Assembly: GCA_030737875.1 (NCBI GenBank)
Contig: CM060910.1
Span: 612,263,303 to 612,327,302 of the forward strand
Length of the DNA: 64,000 nt
Direction: 5' to 3'
From: Allium sativum
Taxonomy: Eukaryota; Streptophyta; Magnoliopsida; Asparagales; Amaryllidaceae
Both the position numbers and the translations under genes were made by a program. This document shows, piece after piece, positions 33,506-46,001 of the stretch. A model generated the notes under the pieces. It had not been told where the DNA came from. It saw only the letters and a program-made list of their open reading frames with translations, and searched no databases. Position 1 is the stretch's first letter. Each line of letters starts with the position of its first letter.

Positions 33506-34301
33506 TTCAATTCACATCGGAATATCACTCTACTTACAACGTATGACGACTCTTCAATTCAGGTTTCTGAATTCTGAATTTGGAGATGCTATCCTTTGTT
33601 GTAGGCGTTGTTTTGATTTAGTTGTCGTTGCTTTAAGCTTTCGAATTGCCTCCTAATCGTCTCTCAATTTTGACGGCTACTTCTAGTCTTTCCTCAACAG
33701 CATGACGGTCTCATTCTAATTTTTATTTGTATGAATTAGGTGGAGTCTTAGGTCCTTTTTATAGAGTTTGTGAATTGATTAGAACCGTCGATGGAGCTTG
33801 GATTAATATTAGCCGTTCGTTTGAAGGAGAGACCAATCAGGAGCTGACACCTAGCCCTAGTGACAAGGCAAGGCTCAAAAATTCGGCCAAGCACAGACCA
33901 GGCCAGCCAGGAGGGCTGGGTTCGACCTGGCTCAGGGGCCAGGTCGACTCCCCAGTCGACCCCCAGGTCGACTACCCAGTCGACCCCCAGGTCGACTACC
34001 CAGTCGTCCTGGGTGCCTTGGGCGGGAAAATTCCCGCCCAGCCCATTCTGGTCTGATTTTTTTGAAATTTGAATTTGTTCTGAGCTGTTTCTGTCTGTTT
34101 GAATTTTAAACTGAATTCTGAAACTTCCGGAGGCCATATCTTCTTCATACGGAGTCTGTTTTACGCAAACTCGGACTCTATCCCAAGCAGAATTCCGAGA
34201 CGAACGCAATGGTGTATCCCGTTTCCCTTAATTCTTTGATTTGAAATTAATTATACTTTAATTTGTGAATTTCACTGTTATAGAATACACGGGGTGTTAC
34301 A
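33506..34301 (-). mobile_element. C LTR, 5' copy, high-coordinate part
   Basis: Matches about 10186-10990, including TATA (33756-33763), the GTCGAC repeat (33940-34009) and the E2F-like palindrome (34021-34038), and ends GGGTGTTACA at 34301. The neighbouring DNA at 34302 is family A. Confidence 0.9.
34021..34038. promoter_or_regulatory. E2F-like palindrome, second C LTR
   Basis: Identical 18 bp to 10710-10727, GGCGGGAAAATTCCCGCC, about 260 bp from the TATA box. Confidence 0.55.
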
Positions 34302-37300
34302 CTGCATCCATAGCGGCCTTTTCCAAATTTGATTTGGACATAATTCTAAATCCAACCGTTAGATTTCAAATATCTTATATTCATTGGAAAGCTCTTTTCG
34401 ATACGAACGAATGATTCCGGTTTTAGGAGAATCCGACGGTCGGATCTCCCGTAATGTCGATTCGAAGTCAATGGTCAAAATTCGCGAACAGTTGCGTCGC
34501 GGTGCGTTCTATTCAAGCCATTAAATATATATAATATATATATTTTGTCGATTTCCATTTAAAACGTATTTTATAAATCGTTTATAAATTCATTTTAAAA
34601 CGATTCCCACTTTCATTTTAATTTTAAATCAAAATTGAATACTCCTTATCATTATAATATTTAAGTGATAATATTTTCAAAATATTTGATTTTGAAATCA
34701 TTTCCTTTTCGATATTCATTATAAAAATGAATAAAATCGATATAAATATCGTTTGCGTCAAAATGGCGCAAATCTAATTAACACGGCTTCACACATTTCA
34801 ATATTTTCATGTCCATCCCAAATTCGGACATCAAAATCATATTTTAATCCTTTACTGAATGTTATTTTAAAATATTCGTTATTTTAAAATATTCGCTCTT
34901 TTAAAATATTCGTCTTCTTAAAATATTCATTCTTTTTGAATTAGGATCAGACATAGTCAATCACCATATAATGTTATTTATCTGAATTTCATACAGCACA
35001 TGTATACTACAACAATAATGATTACACAGTCAACCATCATCCATAGTGCATTACACAACTGCATAAGCATTAAATATAAATAATTAACGCTTATAACAGT
35101 CTGCCAACCAATCGTTTGACATACAACTAAACAATTAGGATTAGTGTACGCCAAATATCATCCCAATACCCATGTGGGGTTTCAACCAACAGATACTGAA
35201 TATTATTTGTGTAGTAAGGCGATGTGTAAAATTTATCGTCCCAATCAGTGTCTGTTAAATGGGTGTACATAAAAAAATCGTCCGAAAATGAATATTTATT
35301 TTCATTTCAGGAGAATTTTATGCCATTCATATATACATTAAAATTTATAATTTTAATGATAGAATATTTATTTCAACACTTGACCATTTTATATAGCTCA
35401 TGCATTCAATAAAAATAATATTTTTATTGTTCAAATATTTTATACAGTTCATATACACAATAAAAATTATATTTTTAATAAATAAATATTTATTTCAGAA
35501 AATTTCGGCATTATAACGGCGCGATATTAAAACCAGAGTAATGTCTAGCATTACCCCTCTCCTGATACTGGCTCGTGCCATACACAATCAGTACAATCAA
35601 TCACAAAACCACAATACAATTCATTTCCACAATACAGTCAATTTTCCCAATACAATCCAAAGATTCCAAACAAACAATCATGGTTTGTACAATAAATAGT
35701 GTTGGGGACTTTTAGGCCCCGTCTGCATCCTTATATATATTTAACTGTAAAATAATTAGAGTGAGAAGGAGTTCTCACTTTGGGACCTACTCCGCCATGC
35801 TTTTCTGACGTTCTGATTTGCTGTTCTGGTCCCAGATTTTGCAGACAAGCTCCAATCTTCAAGCCGTCTTTTCTCCTAGCTTAATCTTGCCATTCCGGAC
35901 GACTTTTTCCTAATGGACTTTTCACCGAAAACGCTCTATTTCGCCAGATTTCGCGAAAAGACAGTATTTGGATAGCAGACTTTGGACGCGTTTTCTGAAC
36001 AACGTCGTAGTCCAAAATATGACTTACGTATACTCAAATCGAAGAGAAAATCGTGCTATTCAATTTTGGTATTGTGGACTTTTGGTTAGAAGTGCTCGGA
36101 TTGGAAATTATGGGTTGAAGAGCATCAGGGTGTTATTTGCAAACATGAAAATATTTAAAAATTTGTTTTTTAAGCGGAGGGGGACCCACGATTTGAGATA
36201 GAGGCTGGGAGGAGCGGCGTGGGGTGCTGGCGGTGGCGGGGGGCGTGGTGGTTGGCGCTGGGGTAGTGGTGGCCGAAGCGGTGGGTTTCTAGAGGGTTTG
36301 GGGTTTTCTTGAAAAGGGGAAGGCTACGACGGCCGTGGAGGGGAGGGTAGCGACTCAAGAAGAGGCAGTGACTGGGAAGGGCCAGCGGCAAGGGCAACAA
36401 CACGGCCTGGAGGCTCGGCGAGATTTAGCGACGGGGATTGGTTTTGTAGTTTTTTTTCTTTTTTAAAAGGGACGGTTGATGTGGAAGGGAGAATTAGGGT
36501 TTCCCCCTTCTAAAAAATATTTAATATTATTTTAATTCTAAAAAGTTAAATTTTCATTCGAACTCCAAACCAAGCCCAACGACTGTCATCCCTAGCATAA
36601 TATCCCCATTTGGACACAATGGGATATGTCCCGTAAGCCAATTCGACTGTTTCGATCGGTTTTAATCAAAATTAAAATATAAGTTAATGTAACGTTTAAA
36701 ATTGATTTCAACGTACATTTTAATTTATCGGGACCACATACTGACTCCAAAAATTCCAGAAAAATAACTCTTGCTATGTTTCGAATCCTAACAAAACTAA
36801 TGTTGTCGAATTTGGAGACCGTTTGAAAAATGGCCATTTTCTGATCGATCCAATTCAAACTGAAATTACCAAACACATTTAAATTCACCACGCTCACTAA
36901 TTAATTCCAAAAATTATGAAAATTGGAATATAACAATAATTTTACATTCTGGATCCAACAAAATGGTTTCGTCGAAAACGGAGGTCGTTTGCAAAATGGT
37001 TATTTTTAAGGGCTATATATTATATTAAAATATATATGAATTCCATAGCGACTATTTTCAATTTTAAACTGGACATAACATTCAATTTATATTATGAAAT
37101 CTGGATTTTTCACATTCTTCAGAAAGGTATAATTTATTAGATTCCAACGTTTCTGGTTTTACTGAAATCCGATTTATTTTGAATCTTGTACATTCAATTG
37201 AAATTTAAAATCGAATTTTCAAACTACCACACCATTCCTGGCTTGTTTTATAATTAAAATAAATTTATACTTTCTAACTTCGATTTAAATAAATTTTATT

Positions 37301-37397
37301 CGTTATTATTTAAAATAAATCATTTTAAATATTCAAAATCCATTAAAATAGCTAAAATAAATTTTTTAATTTGGTTCTGAAAATCCGGGTTGTTACA
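34302..37397 (-). mobile_element. A0, third segment, with its LTR 5' end
   Basis: Matches 4345-7344 of A1 in order and ends GGGTTGTTACA at 37397, the reverse complement of the TGTAACAACCC start of A2. It contains repeats of ttttaaaatattcg (34860-34930), the GTGAGAA hairpin (35761-35778), and a GC-rich stretch (36170-36430) equal to the transcribed pyrimidine-rich leader of A2. The ORFs at 35968-36201 and 36170-36403 have no recognisable domain. Confidence 0.8.
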
Positions 37398-37805
37398 GCT
37401 TCCACTGTTTCTAAAAGTTTGGCTTCATGCGGTTGTATGTTTTTTATTTCCTGTACCTATATATGTTGAAAAATTAACATTATTATAACATGTATACATG
37501 TAATTGATAATGTGTACTAAATAAATTGATTATGTACAATAATGTGGTATCATTTTTGTAATGATTTAGTTATCGGTTTTTTAAAGGAATATACTGCTCA
37601 GTTTTAAGGTGTTAGTTTTACAGTATTTTAAGTGTTAGTTTTACATATTTTAGGTATCAGTTTTGTAAAGGAATATACTACTCAGTTTTAAGGTATCAGT
37701 TTTACAGTATTTTAGGTATTAGATTTGTTTTTTAGTATACTACCCAGTTTTAAGGTATCAGTTTTACAGTATTTTAGGAGTTAATTTTAAAAGTATCAAT
37801 ATTAC
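37398..37805. other. Unassigned DNA with tandem repeat
   Basis: The only stretch of the window not matched to an element. From about 37570 to 37790 it repeats words such as aaaggaatatactactcag, ttttaaggtatcag and ttttacagtattttaggt, in units of about 65-85 bp. No ORF. It could be host intergenic DNA or part of an unrecognised element. Confidence 0.6.
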
Positions 37806-39586
37806 TGTAACGACCCAACTTCCACCTGCCGCGAGTCGATGTTTAAACTAACTCCAAACATTTGAAAATCGGATTCACTAGGGTAATACACATTAGAACA
37901 AAATAAAATAAACTTTTATTTCTCAACATTTGATTACTGCAGAGTTTACATTATTAGAATTACAATAAAATACACAGCAGAAAAGAAAACTATAGCAGAA
38001 GAAACAATACGATATAGCGGAAGAACTCCAACTCTAGCTCGAAGCTCCAACCCAAAAGCACTTCGAGTCTTGCTCCAAGGATCTATAACTGTAAAACTAA
38101 ACCACTGCTGCTCGTGTGAAAATTTGTGGGTACCCAGAGTTTAGGAAGGAACATTAAACTCCAGGTCAGTCATGGGACTGATGTGAGAACATAAAACATT
38201 TTATTTTATATTAAGGTAAATCACAGGACTACGCCGTATAATACAAAACGGATATACTCCTATGATCACCAGTGCATAAGTCGTACATGAGTTTTGAAAA
38301 TTGAGACTATTATAAGGCTCCCCCCAATAGACGCCAAACAATAAATGCAAATGCAAGCATACACATGGACGAGTTTTAGCCTTATAAAGCCAAATCAATG
38401 ATATATGTCAACGGTTTGTATTATTACTACTAATAACATTTTAAAACATTTCGCAAATAAATTTACAAATCTAGCAAGCATAGTGACTATGCCCACATAC
38501 GTAGTTAACAAACAATGCGAAAGGCTCATATTGGTTATTGGATTTCCAACAAGATAGCTCCTAGCATGAAAGATTAATCGAGGACATGAAGCTAAGTATC
38601 TCCCAGCTAAGATCTAGACGTCGGACACCGAATACAGAGCATGAAGTATATATCCCGGTTTTCATCCAGACATCGGACACCGTATATACTTTATTTTCCC
38701 TAGGTTTCGCACGTAGATCTACTGCCGAAGCTTTCGAGTTTCAAAAGAGATTAAGTACAACCTAACCGCCAGTTTCCCATCATTTCGGGTTGTGAGGTTC
38801 GGGAGGTTTCGTACCACAAAGCTACGCTCTTACACTAAGCCATGCTTTGATCATTTCATCAACTGCAGCACTTTGCATGCCACACTATCATTTTATAATC
38901 TACAACTGATAACCACTAACCAAATAACTTTTAGCTAAGGGAATAAATTCCCATTACCAGACAGAAATGTGTTTAGTAATAATCAGTTAATGCATTATAA
39001 GATACAGTGTCAGACACCCATCCATACAAGTTCGATCCGGGTTCGATCGAAGCCAAAGGCGCCTTATTCTACGACTCAGGTTTGAGTGTTAAGACCCTTG
39101 CAATCGGAAGGTTCTCCAAATATGTGTAGACTTTCTACCATTCCGGTAATAGGGTCATCTCTTTACTGTAGCTATTCAGTAAAGAAACAAATCAGCAGGT
39201 AGTTCGTTTGATGTGAAAAACCACGATCTTCAATCACCGTTTATATGTATTCATTTATTTCATTATACGGTTTCTTGGAATGGTTTTCGAGAATTAAATC
39301 CTGATTCCAGTCTTTCCAAATAATCAGCGCATTCTATGGACTATAAAATTTCAAATTAAGTTCTTTCCATCATATATATGTATAACTTAATTCATTCTAA
39401 ATTTAGAATGATCATCAAACAATCATTTATGAATCAAGGATCAAGATTTACATTATTTCTTTAATTTACACTCATTGTTTTTATTCAATCAAGGATTGGT
39501 TATACTCGAATCAAAGGTTTCAGGACTGGAACAATTCCCCATTTTAATTAAATAAAATATTTGAAGTAATAAATTTTGTAGCAAAC
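37806..39586 (-). mobile_element. D: diverged relative of family A, 3' part of an LTR
   Basis: Starts TGTAACGACCC on the plus strand (the LTR 3' end, TGGGTCGTTACA, on the minus strand). Its layout follows A1 from 983: a polyadenylation-type A/T region, acccagagtttagg, ccaggtcagtcatg, tgtgagaaca, then the cagtgtcagacac block. It is cut at 39586 by the poly(A) end of the LINE, and its 5' part must lie beyond the window. No ORF of note. Confidence 0.7.
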
Positions 39587-41725
39587 TTTTTTTTGCATAG
39601 CAAGCGGGGTTAAATGGCCCATACCATATTTATTAATAACAACAACGAAATACAATATCAAAATGATCAAAAAATACAACGAATAATAGATAGGACCATT
39701 ACATGTTTAAGCATCAATATGCCACTAAACACCCTAATGTTCCTCTCCATCCAAAGTAAATGCAAAGTCTTCTTGAGAATCTTCAAAAGTAGACAACCAC
39801 TTATATTCCTCCATCTAGTATACTTGAATATCAAGAACCATTCTTCCCCTGAATCCAGACACGGAGTATGCAACCCAAAATGAAGTAAAACGTTTCTCCA
39901 TACATACCTTGTATAATCAGATTCAAAATATAGATGCTTCACAGTTTCATGACCATTCGCACAAAATACATAGTTATCATCATCAATCATTCCCATTATC
40001 TTCAAATTACTCTTTGTATGAATACCATTCATCAATATTTGCCACAAAAATATATTCTCAAGAGGGATGGAATTCGAAACCCAAATCCTAGAATGCCACG
40101 GAAACACTACTGCATTGCCAACAAGTTCAGAGTATACCGTGTAAATACTGTGAGGTTTAGAGTTCCACATTGCATTCATGTCATTATCAGTATTAAACTT
40201 TGTTAAAATGTTACCCCATACGCCATTGATTAGGGCTGAGGAGCAACGAGGGAGGCGAAAAGAGCCATTGACTATCAAACTATCGACAACAGCCCCCTCG
40301 CAAACACCAGACACGGTTCGATTGCAGTAGTCCACCTGATCACCAAGAATAACACCCACATCACTCCAAGGATCAAGCCAGAAGGAAACATTCAGTTTGA
40401 TTTTCATTCCACATTTGAACATTGGCAAAAACCTGTCTCTATTCTTCAACATATTTCTCTATGCCCAGCTACAATCCTTCGGAATTTCCATCGTCTAGAA
40501 ATTCTTGTCCTTTAGCAGATTAGTTCTGCACCAAGAAACCCATAAATTGGAACTGAAATTAATAACTTATCTATTCTAGTTGACACGCCACTCTATTCCA
40601 ATCCTTAAGGTTCAAAATTCCCAGACCACCATTTACATAAGATTTTCAAACCTTTTTGAATGAGACCAGAATCAACTTTTTGGAAAAAGGATTACCATGC
40701 CATAGAAAGTGGCTGAGAGCAGAATTAATTATGTCTATTATCTTACTTGGTAATATAAAAATTTTGGCGTAATAGACTGACATAGACAAAGAAATCGATT
40801 TAACTATAACAAGCCTTCCTGCCATGGAAAATTTAGAGGAAGACCATGTAGCTATTCTGGAAACAATTCGTTCAACCATTAGAAGGTGCTGATCCACCAT
40901 CAATCTTGAGGAACAGAGAGGCGCTGCAAGATATTTCTCCTCATCCATCATAGGAGAAAGACCAGATAATGTTATAGATCATATCCTTGACAACTTTTGA
41001 CACACCACCATATTTAATTTTAGATTTGGATCTATTTATGTTTAAACCCGAAAGCTGAGAAAAAGACTCAAAAACTGACAAAATGCCATAGAGGGACTTG
41101 GTATTTGGCTTTGTAAATAGGAGGAGATCGTCTGCAAATAGCAGTGAAGTTATTCTTGAAGCTTTACAAAAGGGATGATAGTCAATGCGTTTGGAGCAAA
41201 AGGTAGAAGAGGATAAAATAAAGAATAGCTCCATCACGCATACAAAGAAATAATGAGAAACATGTTCCTCTTGCCTTGAACCTTGATTAGCCTAAAAATA
41301 TGCAAAACAAGTGCCGTTAGTACTCAATGAAATGTGCACCGTAGATATGCAAGTGTATATCCAGCTAAGGAAGGGAATAGGAAAATTCATCTAAAAAAGA
41401 ATGTAGATAATTGTGTCCCATCTTACCGAATCATACACTTTTTGAATATCCAATTTCAGTACACATCTAGGTGATATATGAGATCTTTTGTACCCTTTCA
41501 TTAACTCAGTAGCAAGTAGTACGTTGTCCGCTATATCTCTACCTTGCAAGAAAGCACTCTGGTTAGGAGAAATGATACGAGCAAGAACCGTCTTTATTCT
41601 ATGAGCCAGAATTTTCGAAATGCATTTGTAAAACACATTGCAACAAGCAATAGGACGAAATTGGGTAACTAAATTTAGCTTATCAACTTTCGGTATCAAG
41701 GCCAGTTGAGTAGCATTAATCCCAC
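39587..41725 (-). pseudogene. LINE ORF2, 3' part: reverse transcriptase and zf-RVT, with poly(A) end
   Basis: Minus-strand L1-type RT in broken frames. 41391-41699 has LVTQFRPIACCNVFYKCISKILAHR and PNQSAFLQGRDIADN; 40941-41237 has the catalytic FADDLLLF; 40646-40951 has IVSRIATWSSSKFSMAGRL; 39667-40452 holds the zf-RVT region (WHSRIWVSNSIPLENIFLWQ, then the Cys/His part FCANGHETVKHLYFESD). No RNase H domain follows. The 3' end is an A8 tract at 39587-39594 (T on the plus strand). ORF2 protein would nick target DNA and copy the LINE RNA; frameshifts and stops make it inactive. Confidence 0.88.
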
Positions 41726-42638
41726 TGTAACAACCCGAAAATCTGGGCCAGTTTAAAATTTTTATTTTGGCAATTTTAGCGAATTTTGATTATTTAAAAT
41801 GAATTATTTTAAATAATATTGACAAGAAATTTATTTTGAATTGAATTCGACGTATATATTTATATACGCCGTCGTTAGAATATAAATAATTATATATAAT
41901 TATAAAAGGAATTGAAAATGGCGCGGTAGTTCGATAATTCGATTTCAAACTTCAATTGAATGTACCGGGTGCAAAACAATCCGGATTTTAGTGAAACCAA
42001 AAATAATGGAATCTAATAGTGAATATCTTTCCAACGAATCCGAAAAATCAAAAGTTAGTAGCGGGAATCAAAAGATATGTCCAGTTGAAAATTCTGAATA
42101 GTCGCTATGGAATTCAGGCCCTTAAAAATGGACATTTTGCAAATGACCTCGGATTTCGACGAAACCAGTTTTGTTGGGTCCGTGATGTAAAGTTATTGCT
42201 AGGTTTCAAATTTCATAATTTTTCGAATCAATATGTGGGGGTGGCAAAGGAAAACGTGTTTTGACCATTTCAGTTGATTTTAATCGACTGGAAATTGGCC
42301 ATTTTTCCAACGGTCTCAGAATTCAACGAAACTAGTTTTGTTAGGACCATATCGTCAATACGAAGCTAGAAAATATTTTTCTGGAATTTTTCTAGTTAGT
42401 ATATGACCCCAGTAATTTGAAATGTACGTTTAAAATTCAATATAGTGATTTAAATGTAAATTTAATGAAAACTGATTGTAACAGCCGAATCAGCTTACGA
42501 TACATATCCCATTGTGTTCGGAATGGGGGTAATTAGCTGGGGGCGACAGTCGTTGGGTCTCAATTAGAGTTCGTATAAAAAAGGAACCTTCTTGAATTTA
42601 AAATTAAAATTAAATAATAAATTAAATAATATAAATTT

Positions 42639-42646
42639 TATAAAAG
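42639..42646 (+). promoter_or_regulatory. TATA box of the A LTR
   Basis: TATAAAAG followed by CCCCCTCCCTCCTTCACTTC, a strong plant-type TATA plus pyrimidine initiator. This marks U3/R at about 0.9 kb into the LTR. Confidence 0.65.
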
Positions 42647-43381
42647 CCCCCTCCCTCCTTCACTTCCTCTTTCTCGATTCAGAAGAAAAAAGAAAAAAAA
42701 AACCCAAACAGAAACCCGCGTTGACCCGTACCCCGTACTCCTCTCCTTCACCGACGATCGTCGCACCGCCCTCCCTAAGCTCAGCCGATCCTCCTCTAGC
42801 CACGCCCCCTTCTCCGGTTGCCCCTCCTCGTGAAGCCCACCGCGAACCCAAAAACCCCCACAGCCCTAGTTCGACGCAACCGCCAGTACCACCCCCTGAG
42901 ACCGCCGCTACCCCCTACCTGACCACCACTACCCCCTGCGCGCCTCAGCCTCCCTTCAGATCGTCCTCCGGCAACTCGAACGGTGAGCAGTGGCGAGCCC
43001 TAGCTTTTGGCGATGGTGGGTTTGCTTGGGCCTGGAACGTGTTTCAGAGGAATCACGGGGAGGCTATTTGGGTATTGATGAGGGTTACGGGATGCTGAAA
43101 GAAGACGATATACATTAAGGTGATTTTTGTTATATAGAAAAACACTGTTTGATTTTCTGTTTTTAAAATTCAATTAAACATTGTTTTAGAAACATAAGAT
43201 AGCTTGGCAAAATATAAATATCATCATCTATAATATAAAATAGCTTTGTAAAATATTGATATGAATTTTTTTTTTATATACGAAAGGATATAGAAGGAAA
43301 GATATAAAGAATAGATCTTTAGACAAGAAAAAAATAGATCTTTGGACAAGAAATGATTAGATTTTTAGTATAATAACCTCG

Positions 43382-43714
43382 CTTCAAAAACGTGAATTTT
43401 ATTTTAATAACTTCGAAAGAAAAATATGATTTTTATATGTAATAACTTCGAAAGAAAAATATGATTTTTTATATATAATAACTTCGAAAGAAAGATATGA
43501 TTTTTATATATTGAACTTCGATAAAAATATGATTTTTATATATTGAACTTCGAAGTAAAAATTCGATTTTTATATATTGAACTTTGAAGTAAAAATTCGA
43601 TTTTTATATATTGAACTTCGAAGTAAAAATTCGATTTTTATATATTGAACTTTGAAGTAAAAATTCGATTTTTATATATTGAACTTTGAAGTAAAAATTC
43701 GATTTTTACATATG
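43382..43714 (+). repeat. Tandem repeat, ~35-bp unit, about 10 copies
   Basis: Units have an aacttcgaag core, then aaaaattcgatttttatata. Left units (aacttcgaaagaaaaatatga) are more varied; the right five are nearly identical, so the array is growing or being homogenised from the right. Not seen in A0 or A1. Confidence 0.85.
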
Positions 43715-43802
43715 TAGTGAAAGCGGACAACGAAGGTGACAAAAAGGCGGGAACGACGAAGATCTCTACAATAGAAGTGCCGTGGAGCTAGGATAGCTAT
43801 AT

Positions 43803-43817
43803 GTGAGAATTTCTCAC
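43803..43817 (+). repeat. GTGAGAA hairpin in A2
   Basis: GTGAGAATTTCTCAC: a 7-bp stem with a single-base loop. Counterpart of 5752-5769 and 35761-35778. Confidence 0.5.
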
Positions 43818-44676
43818 CTTTCAATTTATTTTTCTAGTTATATATATATACTAGGATGCAGACGGTGCTTAGTAGCACCCGACACAATCGTCCACAGACC
43901 ATGGACTTGTTTGTTTGGTTGCATAGATTAGTTGATGATTTGATTTGAATTGAATTGTTTGGTGAAATGAATTGATATGATTGATGTGTGAATGGCGTGG
44001 GCCTTCACTAGACCGGGGATAAGGCTAGGCCTTGTCCCGTTTCTAGTATCGTGCCGTTATGCCGCCGAAATTTTCTAAAATATGTTAGAAAATAAAAATA
44101 TCATTTTATTGTGTAAATGAATTGAATAGAAATTCATAGGTTGAAATAAAATGTTTTATCGTTAAAAATATAATTTTTAACGTGAATGTGAATAAATGAA
44201 TAGTTATAAACAAATCGGCCGATTTGTTTGTATATACACTGATTTGACTGATATTGATTGGGTCGATAAATTTCACACATCGCCCAACTGCACAAATAAA
44301 ATCTGTGTTTGATTGTTTGAAACCCCACACGGGTGTTGGGATGAAATTTGAAGTTCACTCATCCTGATTGATTAAATATGTCGATCGATTGATTGACAGG
44401 CTGTTATAAGCGTTAGATATCTATATTTGATGCTTATACAGTGTAGTGCACTTTGGTTGATGGTTGATTATTTTTCAATGCTATTATACATGTGTTGTAT
44501 GAAAATCCATATAATAACTTTATATGGTAATTGATTGGGCCTCATTCCAGTTTTAAAATAGAAATATTTGAAATAGAAATATTCGAAATGGAATATTTGA
44601 AAATATCAATATATGAAGCCGTGTTGATTAGATTGACGCCATTTTGACGTGAACGATATTTATATCGATTTTAGTC

Positions 44677-44935
44677 ATGTTGAAATGAAGTGAATTGAAA
44701 ACGATTTTGAAATGAAGTGAATTGAAAACGATTTTGAAATGAAGTGAATTGAAAACGATTTCGAAATGAAGTGAATTGAAAATGATTTTGAAATGAAGTG
44801 AATTGAAAACGAATTCAAAGTGAATTGAATTCGAAATGAAGTGAATTGAAAACGATTTCGAAATGAATTGAATTGAAAATGAATTCAAATTGAATTGAAA
44901 TTTGAATTGAATAGAAATGAATTTTAAAACGAATC
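44677..44935 (+). repeat. Tandem repeat, 27-bp unit
   Basis: gaaatgaagtgaattgaaaa plus cgatttt, five good copies, then decayed ones with gaattcaaa. Because 27 is a multiple of 3, it opens a spurious minus-strand ORF with period NSLHFKIVF. Confidence 0.85.
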
Positions 44936-45750
44936 TATAAAGAAGAATTCAATTTTGATTTGAATTGAAAAGGAAGTTGAAAAGGTTTTTGAAACGAATT
45001 CAAAACTATTTATATAATTCGTTTTAAATAGAAATCGACGAAATATATATTATATATATTGTATATATAATATAATGGCCTGAATAGAACGCGCCGCGCC
45101 GCGGTAGTTCGTGAATTTCGACCATTTATTTCAAACGGACATTACGGGAGATCCGACCGTCGGATTCTCCTAAAACCGGAACTGTTGGGTTCGTATCGAA
45201 AAGAGCTTTCTAACGAATATTAGAAATTTGAAATCTAACGGTTGGATTTGGAGTTACGTCCAAATCAAATTTGAAAAAGGTCGCTGTAAGTGCAGTTCGA
45301 TGGCCATTGATGGAAATCGACTATACGGGCCTTGATAAAATTATTAAAAATAGTAATAATTTGTGTAAAATCATAAGAAATGATTTAGAAAGGATTGGGA
45401 TGAAAAACTCCATATTTGAAAGGATAAAAATAGATTTTTATCGAAATGAACTAGTTTTGAACTAGAATTATAATTCTATTTATTTTTAAATAAATAAATT
45501 GAATTTGAAATGGTTTTGAAAATAACCAAAATTTCCAATGATTGCATTGGAGTGGATTTGAATCGAAATTGTCTTCGGAATATTTCGATGTTGGAATTCG
45601 TGATTATACAGGTGTTGTTATGGAAATTTGAAAGATATATATTTATATCGTTATTTCCAATACGACATTTGTTAGTCGTAGAATTCGATATTGAATATAA
45701 GCCGATATATTTTCTATTCAGAGCCTTGTATTGAATATCGAATGTGATTT

Positions 45751-46001
45751 GGGTTTGTCGTGAATGGTGTCTTCACTAACACTGTTCTTGAACCCAGTTG
45801 AGAAAAGATTAAATCTTTTTGTTTAGATTTAACGAAGTGTACCAATTAAACAATATTTAATTGGAATTGAATTGGTATTGATTTTTGGGTTTATCGTGAA
45901 CAGTGTTTTAAATAACACTCGTTCTTTAACCCGATAATTAATGGAATGTGATTTTGGGTTTATCGTGAACCGTGTTTTAAATGACACTGATTCTTTAACC
46001 C
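45751..46001 (+). repeat. Stem-loop modules of ~45 bp in A2
   Basis: 45751-45795, 45887-45932 and 45956-46001, each GGGTTTRTCGTGAA to GTTCTTNAACCC. They match the modules of A1 in reverse orientation, so they were present before the copies separated. Confidence 0.65.

Larger units (their letters stand above)
7664..34301 (-). mobile_element. Element C: Tekay/Del-type Ty3/gypsy chromovirus, split by B
   Basis: Minus-strand order from high to low coordinate: LTR (34301 to 16100, interrupted at 17867-33505 by B), PBS, gag, protease, RT, RNase H, integrase with chromodomain, polypurine tract, LTR (10990 to 7781), then PBS and leader again (7780 to 7664). The integrase-chromodomain ending, the initiator-Met-type PBS and the LTRs of about 3.2 kb fit the Tekay (Del) lineage. 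The extra leader after the low-coordinate LTR shows a truncated LTR-internal-LTR-internal arrangement and not a simple insertion. No target duplication is recognisable. Gag-pol is broken by stops and frameshifts, so the copy is not autonomous. Confidence 0.9.

Noticed and set aside
40941..41237. Host reverse-transcriptase-like gene
   Set aside because: Collinear with other L1-type pieces and ending in a poly(A) tract; part of the LINE.
42592..43098. 168-codon Pro-rich ORF as a host gene
   Set aside because: Inside a solo LTR, low complexity, in the leader position. Kept only as an observation.
43382..43714. CRISPR-like array
   Set aside because: Plant nuclear DNA, units adjacent without unique spacers, no cas genes.
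44628..44888. Minus ORF of repeated NSLHFKIVF
   Set aside because: Translation of a 27-bp tandem repeat.
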